From: Defluviibacillus sp043739385
Lineage (GTDB): Bacteria; Pseudomonadota; Gammaproteobacteria; Burkholderiales; Burkholderiaceae_C
Reading direction: 5' to 3'
DNA length: 64,000 nucleotides
Assembly: GCA_043739385.1 (NCBI GenBank)
Contig: JAYUED010000178.1
Location: 19,990 to 83,989, forward strand
How positions within the stretch are numbered: the stretch's first letter is position 1; every line of letters begins with the position of its first letter. Positions 60,562-64,000 of the stretch are shown piece after piece. The translations under genes were made by a program, and so were the position numbers. The notes beneath the pieces are model-generated. The model was not told where the DNA came from. It searched no databases and saw only the letters and a program-made list of their open reading frames with translations.

Positions 60562-61269
60562 TTACACCCCCGCCTTTTCAGTAATGGTTCGTTTTTCGAT
60601 ACGTTTTTCGGGATTTGCATTCACCACGATACGGTGAACATAGATACCGGGCAGATGGACTTCGTCGGGCACCATGCTACCGGTTTCAACCAACTCTTCC
60701 ACCTCAACGATGCAGATCTTGCCCGCCATCGCCACAGCTGGGTTGAAATTACGGGCCGTGAGGCGAAACTGCAAATTGCCAGATTTATCCGCACGAAACG
60801 CCTTCACCAGCGAGATTTCGGGCACCAAGGCGTGCTCCATTACATAGGTTTCACCGTCAAATTCACGCAGTTCTTTGCCTTCTGCGACCAGTGTGCCCAC
60901 ACCAGTTTTGGTGAAGAACGCGGGGATGCCCGCACCGCCCGCACGCAGCTTTTCAGCCAGCGTGCCCTGGGGCGTGAACTCCAAAGCGAGCTCACCAGCC
61001 AAATACTGACGCTCGAACTCCTTGTTTTCACCCACATAGCTGGAAATCATCTTGCAGATCTGCCGTGTTTCCAGCAGCTTGCCCAAGCCAAAGTCATCAA
61101 CGCCTGCGTTGTTGGAAATGACAGTCAAGTCTTTGACACCGCTGTCGCGCAGGGCCTCAATCAAGGCCTCGGGTATACCGCACAGGCCAAAGCCACCTAC
61201 AGCCATAAGTTGGCCATCTTTGACGATGCCCTTGAGGGCCTCGGCGGCAGAAGGGAAAAGTTTATTCAC
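60562..61269 (-). CDS. scoA: 3-oxoacid CoA-transferase subunit A
   Basis: This is the alpha subunit. The CoA-binding motif GQLMAVGGFGLCGIPEALIEAL is present, as are NNAGVDDFGLGKLLE, GTLAEKLRAGGAGIPAFFTKTGVGT and RNFNPAVAMAGKICIVEVEELVE. I chose GTG 61269 (235 residues) because AAGGAG lies six bases upstream; a TTG at 61290 is in frame but would place the ribosome site inside the gene. It transfers CoA between succinyl-CoA and acetoacetate, linking ketone bodies or PHB breakdown to the TCA cycle. Confidence 0.94.
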   Translation of the reverse strand: MNKLFPSAAEALKGIVKDGQLMAVGGFGLCGIPEALIEALRDSGVKDLTVISNNAGVDDFGLGKLLETRQICKMISSYVGENKEFERQYLAGELALEFTPQGTLAEKLRAGGAGIPAFFTKTGVGTLVAEGKELREFDGETYVMEHALVPEISLVKAFRADKSGNLQFRLTARNFNPAVAMAGKICIVEVEELVETGSMVPDEVHLPGIYVHRIVVNANPEKRIEKRTITEKAGV

Positions 61270-61322
61270 AAAAAACTCCTTACAAAACAAATGGGTAGGA
61301 AGAAAACTATTTAGGCAGTCCG

Positions 61323-61360
61323 TTACGATACTACTTATTCAACTACGTAGTATTTCGTAA
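61323..61360. promoter_or_regulatory. Inverted repeat in the scoA/luxR divergent promoter
   Basis: TTACGATACTAC (61323-61334) is mirrored by GTAGTATTTCGTAA (61347-61360): 12 pairs with a 2-base bulge. A CTACGTAG palindrome (61343-61350) lies between. It sits 12 bases before the PAS-LuxR start and 54 bases before scoA, so it is a likely operator. Confidence 0.5.
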
Positions 61361-61372
61361 AGGGTTGACCCT

Positions 61373-61939
61373 ATGTTGCAGGACACTGCCCTTGATTACC
61401 GCCTCGCCTTCGAATTGGCCCCAGTTGGCTTGGTCCTGTCGCGCAACCGCACGATGGTGGACTGCAACGAGCGTGTGTGCGAGATGTTTGGTGCCCACCG
61501 TGAGCAGTTGGCAGGACAGTCTTTCCAAGTACTCTACCCAAGCGCGGCTGAGTACGAGCGCACCGGGGAGCGTATCGCACCCATATTGAACCGCAGTGGT
61601 ACTTACGCGGATGACCGAATCATGAAGCGCCTGGACGGTCGATTCAAAGGCGAGCCGTTTTGGTGCCATGTGACAGGCCACGCACTGAACCGAGCCACAC
61701 CGCATGAGGCGGGCATATGGACATTTGAAGATTTAAGTGCTCAGCGGCCTGTTACAGCAGGCCTGACTCCCCGCGAACGCGAGGTAGCCACGTTTTTGAT
61801 GGATGGCCTCACGTCCAAGCAAATTGGCAAAGTGCTGGGGATCAGCCACCGTACCGTGGAGATTTACCGGGCACGGTTGATGCGCAAATATGAAGCATCA
61901 ACTACAGCTGATTTGGTACACAAACTCATGGCAGGCTGA
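61373..61939 (+). CDS. PAS-LuxR transcriptional regulator
   Basis: The 188-residue product has an N-terminal PAS domain (LDYRLAFELAPVGLVLSRNRTMVDCNERVCEMFG...EPFWCHVTGHAL, about 5-115). A C-terminal LuxR/FixJ-type helix-turn-helix follows (LTPREREVATFLMDGLTSKQIGKVLGISHRTVEIYRARLMRKY, about 130-172). There is no receiver domain, so it probably responds to a small ligand or redox state. It is transcribed divergently from scoAB, which it likely controls; this is inferred from position. Its 3' end overlaps the convergent GGDEF-EAL gene by 14 bases. Confidence 0.9.
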   Translation: MLQDTALDYRLAFELAPVGLVLSRNRTMVDCNERVCEMFGAHREQLAGQSFQVLYPSAAEYERTGERIAPILNRSGTYADDRIMKRLDGRFKGEPFWCHVTGHALNRATPHEAGIWTFEDLSAQRPVTAGLTPREREVATFLMDGLTSKQIGKVLGISHRTVEIYRARLMRKYEASTTADLVHKLMAG

Positions 61940-64000
61940 TAGCTGTTGAGGCGGAAGTTAACAGTGCCTCAAATTGCGCCACGGGTACAGGGCGGGAAAA
62001 CAAATAGCCTTGACCGTAGTCACATCCTGCTGCGGTGAGCAAGTCGCGCTGCGCGACTGTTTCTACACCCTCTGCAACAACCTTCATGCCCAGTTCATGC
62101 GCCATAACGATGATGGCCTTGCACAGCGCTAAGTCCTTGGAAAAGGGAAGTAAATTACGCACGAAAGACTGGTCAATCTTCACATAGTCAATATCGTATT
62201 TTTGCAAATAGGACAGTGATGAATAGCCCGTACCAAAATCATCTAGCGAAACCCCAATACCTGCACGCCGTAAGTCTTGTAGCTGTTCCCTGACGTCGGT
62301 ACGCGAGGCAAGTAACAAGCCTTCAGTAATCTCAACCACCAGTGCGTTGCCGGGCAGCCCTATGGAGTGCAGGTAATTAATCGAATTTCTATGTACCAAT
62401 CCGTCATCGGTAAATTGCATGGGTGACTTGTTCACACTGATTTGAAACATCGGGTGGTACAAACCGCGCCACCGCTTGACCTGCTCTGCCGCCTGCCGAA
62501 ATATCCAATCCCCGATTTCAACGATCAAGCCGCTGGACTCGGCCAGAGGAATGAACTCTGACGGGCTGACCAGACCGCGCGTCGGATGCAACCAGCGGAT
62601 CAAGGCTTCTGCTTTGTAAATATGGCCGTCGGACAAGTTAATGATCGGCTGGTAGTAAACCTTCAACTGATTTTCTGCCATTGCACGCCGCAAATCATTG
62701 GTTAACCGCATGCGAAATTGGGCTGACTCTTGCAAAGCTGACGTGAAATAGCTGAAGCGGTTGCGCCCTGCCGCTTTAGCGGCATACAGCGCTTGGTCGG
62801 CACTTTGAAACAAACCCTCAATGTCGCTAGCATCATCTGGGTACACCGTGATGCCAATACTGGCCGTAATAAAAGCTTGGTCATCTCCCAACTGAAAGCT
62901 TTGTTCCAGAGATATAAGTATGTTCTGGGCTATGAGCTCTACAGGGCGTGCATCAAGGTCTTCCAACACAACAGTAAATTCGTCACCACCCTGGTGCGCC
63001 ACCGTATCAAACTCTCGAACACAGCTACGAAGCCGGTGAGCAGCCTTTATCAATAAGGCGTCCCCTTTTGCATGCCCAAGGGTGTCGTTTATTTCCTTGA
63101 ACAAGTCCAAGTCGATGAAAAGCACCGCCAATTGAGTATTTTCACGTTTGCACCGCTTAATAGCCTGTTCCATCCGGTCTCGCAGCATCCGCCGGTTAGG
63201 CAAGCCAGTCAGTGCATCGGTGTTGGCCTGCTGCCAGATCAAGGCTTCAGATTTCTTGCGCTCAGTGATATCCGTGTGCGTACCCGACATGATTCGTGCA
63301 CGCCCCCTGGCATCGCGCAGTAATACTTTGCTGCGAAGAAGTATCCACTTCCAATCACCCGATTTAGTTTTGACACGCAGTTCAACATCGTGCTTTTCAG
63401 ACGCACCAGTAGTGTGCTTGGTCAGCGAAGCCATAACATGATGCAAGTCATCCGGATGCACGTGGGCTGACCACTGGCTAGGTGTCACATGCCATTCGCC
63501 AGTGGCATACCCTAACATGGACTCAAAACGCGGGCTCACATTCAAGGTTCGAGCGCCAATATCCCAATCCCAAAAGCCCTCATCAGACCCTTCTATTACC
63601 CGGGCATAGCGGGCTTCGCTTTCGCGCAAGGAGTTTTCAGCTTTTTTACGCTCAGTGACTTCCCGCAAAATGCTCAAGTTAGCGGGTCGGCCTTGGAAAT
63701 CAAAGGGAGCCGTAGTCACCTCCACATCCACACGCTCTCCGCTCGGAATCCACAGCGTATGTTCGGTAAAAGGAACAAACTGTCGATCCTGAATAACATT
63801 GCGCAAACTGTCAATTAAGGAGTCAGGCGTGGTCACACCAAATAGTCTCATGCCTGCCGGGTTGAGCAACACCACCTTATCCTCGCAAATCACATAAATC
63901 ACATCGGGAGAGGCATCAAACAGCGCCCTGTATTGGGCCTCACTGCTATGCAGCTGCCGCCCTACCAGCAGGAGTTGATCCAACATGGCATTCATACCTA
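61926..64000 (-). CDS. PAS-PAS-GGDEF-EAL c-di-GMP turnover protein (5' end may lie outside the window)
   Basis: From ATG 63995 the 689-residue frame has two PAS domains (about 20-115 and 125-245, the second with a PAC region). A GGDEF domain follows with HQGGDEF and an RxxD site (REFD) five residues before it. The EAL domain has KAEALIRWLHP, ISVNKSPMQF, DDFGTGYSSLSYL and QGYLFSRPVP. Both catalytic motifs are intact, so it could make and degrade c-di-GMP. The frame remains open to the window edge, and proteins of this type often have more N-terminal sensor sequence, so the true start may be upstream. Confidence 0.9.
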   Translation of the reverse strand, partial: GMNAMLDQLLLVGRQLHSSEAQYRALFDASPDVIYVICEDKVVLLNPAGMRLFGVTTPDSLIDSLRNVIQDRQFVPFTEHTLWIPSGERVDVEVTTAPFDFQGRPANLSILREVTERKKAENSLRESEARYARVIEGSDEGFWDWDIGARTLNVSPRFESMLGYATGEWHVTPSQWSAHVHPDDLHHVMASLTKHTTGASEKHDVELRVKTKSGDWKWILLRSKVLLRDARGRARIMSGTHTDITERKKSEALIWQQANTDALTGLPNRRMLRDRMEQAIKRCKRENTQLAVLFIDLDLFKEINDTLGHAKGDALLIKAAHRLRSCVREFDTVAHQGGDEFTVVLEDLDARPVELIAQNILISLEQSFQLGDDQAFITASIGITVYPDDASDIEGLFQSADQALYAAKAAGRNRFSYFTSALQESAQFRMRLTNDLRRAMAENQLKVYYQPIINLSDGHIYKAEALIRWLHPTRGLVSPSEFIPLAESSGLIVEIGDWIFRQAAEQVKRWRGLYHPMFQISVNKSPMQFTDDGLVHRNSINYLHSIGLPGNALVVEITEGLLLASRTDVREQLQDLRRAGIGVSLDDFGTGYSSLSYLQKYDIDYVKIDQSFVRNLLPFSKDLALCKAIIVMAHELGMKVVAEGVETVAQRDLLTAAGCDYGQGYLFSRPVPVAQFEALLTSASTAISLP

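Overview
The window reads as ordinary chromosome of a betaproteobacterium of the order Burkholderiales, most likely family Comamonadaceae (Rhodoferax/Polaromonas-like). Supporting signs are the rpsB-tsf-pyrH-(frr) order, the PHA regulator PhaR, two Bug/TctC-type periplasmic receptors, paired DUF1501/DUF1800 genes, a beta-type OmpR/EnvZ pair, and a K+-independent-type H+-pyrophosphatase. The genus is inference. I see no prophage, IS element, integrase or CRISPR array.

Layout. 1-2760 (minus): rpsB-tsf-pyrH and the first codons of a probable frr, behind a long structured rpsB leader. 3064-6674: an amidase, a DadA-type D-amino-acid dehydrogenase and an SDR. 6729-12294: RNase R, tRNA-Leu(CAG), a Sel1-repeat protein, RimO and PhaR. 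12545-16312 (plus): a tightly overlapping pqiA-pqiB-pqiC-pqiA lipid-transport operon, followed by a 5'-truncated surface-protein gene. 17720-24799 (minus): tRNA-Val(GAC), RelA, an alpha/beta hydrolase, a SIMPL protein, and DUF1501 and DUF1800 proteins. 25041-27207 (plus): OmpR/EnvZ. 27260-29058 (minus): a META lipoprotein, IspD and IspF. 29266-33582 (plus): Mfd and SerB. 33655-37271 (minus): GlnB, NadE and an amidase. 37416-45860: a PF04339-type acyltransferase, CheW, a TonB-dependent receptor, a divergent soluble/membrane pyrophosphatase pair and a diguanylate cyclase. 45966-48602: AlaS. 48875-58473 (plus): an IclR-controlled catabolic cluster (thiolase-like protein, DUF35 OB-fold protein, two Bug receptors, a frameshifted MaoC dehydratase, an ADP-forming acyl-CoA synthetase), then a DsrE-like protein and an OprB-like porin. 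58568-64000: tRNA-Gly(CCC), a membrane diguanylate cyclase, 3-oxoacid CoA-transferase subunits B and A with a divergent PAS-LuxR regulator, and a PAS-GGDEF-EAL protein running off the edge.

How the genes fit together. Much of the window is housekeeping: translation (rpsB, tsf, alaS, three tRNAs), stringent response (relA), transcription-coupled repair (mfd), isoprenoid precursors (ispDF), NAD and nitrogen control (nadE, glnB), and pyrophosphate removal (ppa/hppA). The accessory part is the acyl-CoA cluster. Its thiolase-fold member appears to lack the nucleophilic Cys and sits next to a DUF35 protein and a MaoC protein, which resembles the hydratase/retro-aldolase set of steroid side-chain catabolism. 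Its MaoC gene carries a 2-bp insertion.

The most unusual signal is distributed: eight copies of a 17-nt palindrome GCTAY-N7-RTAGC plus one degenerate copy. Eight of the nine lie inside protein genes, always in the same codon phase. The ninth is part of an intergenic REP-like hairpin. The chance expectation for 64 kb is well below one.
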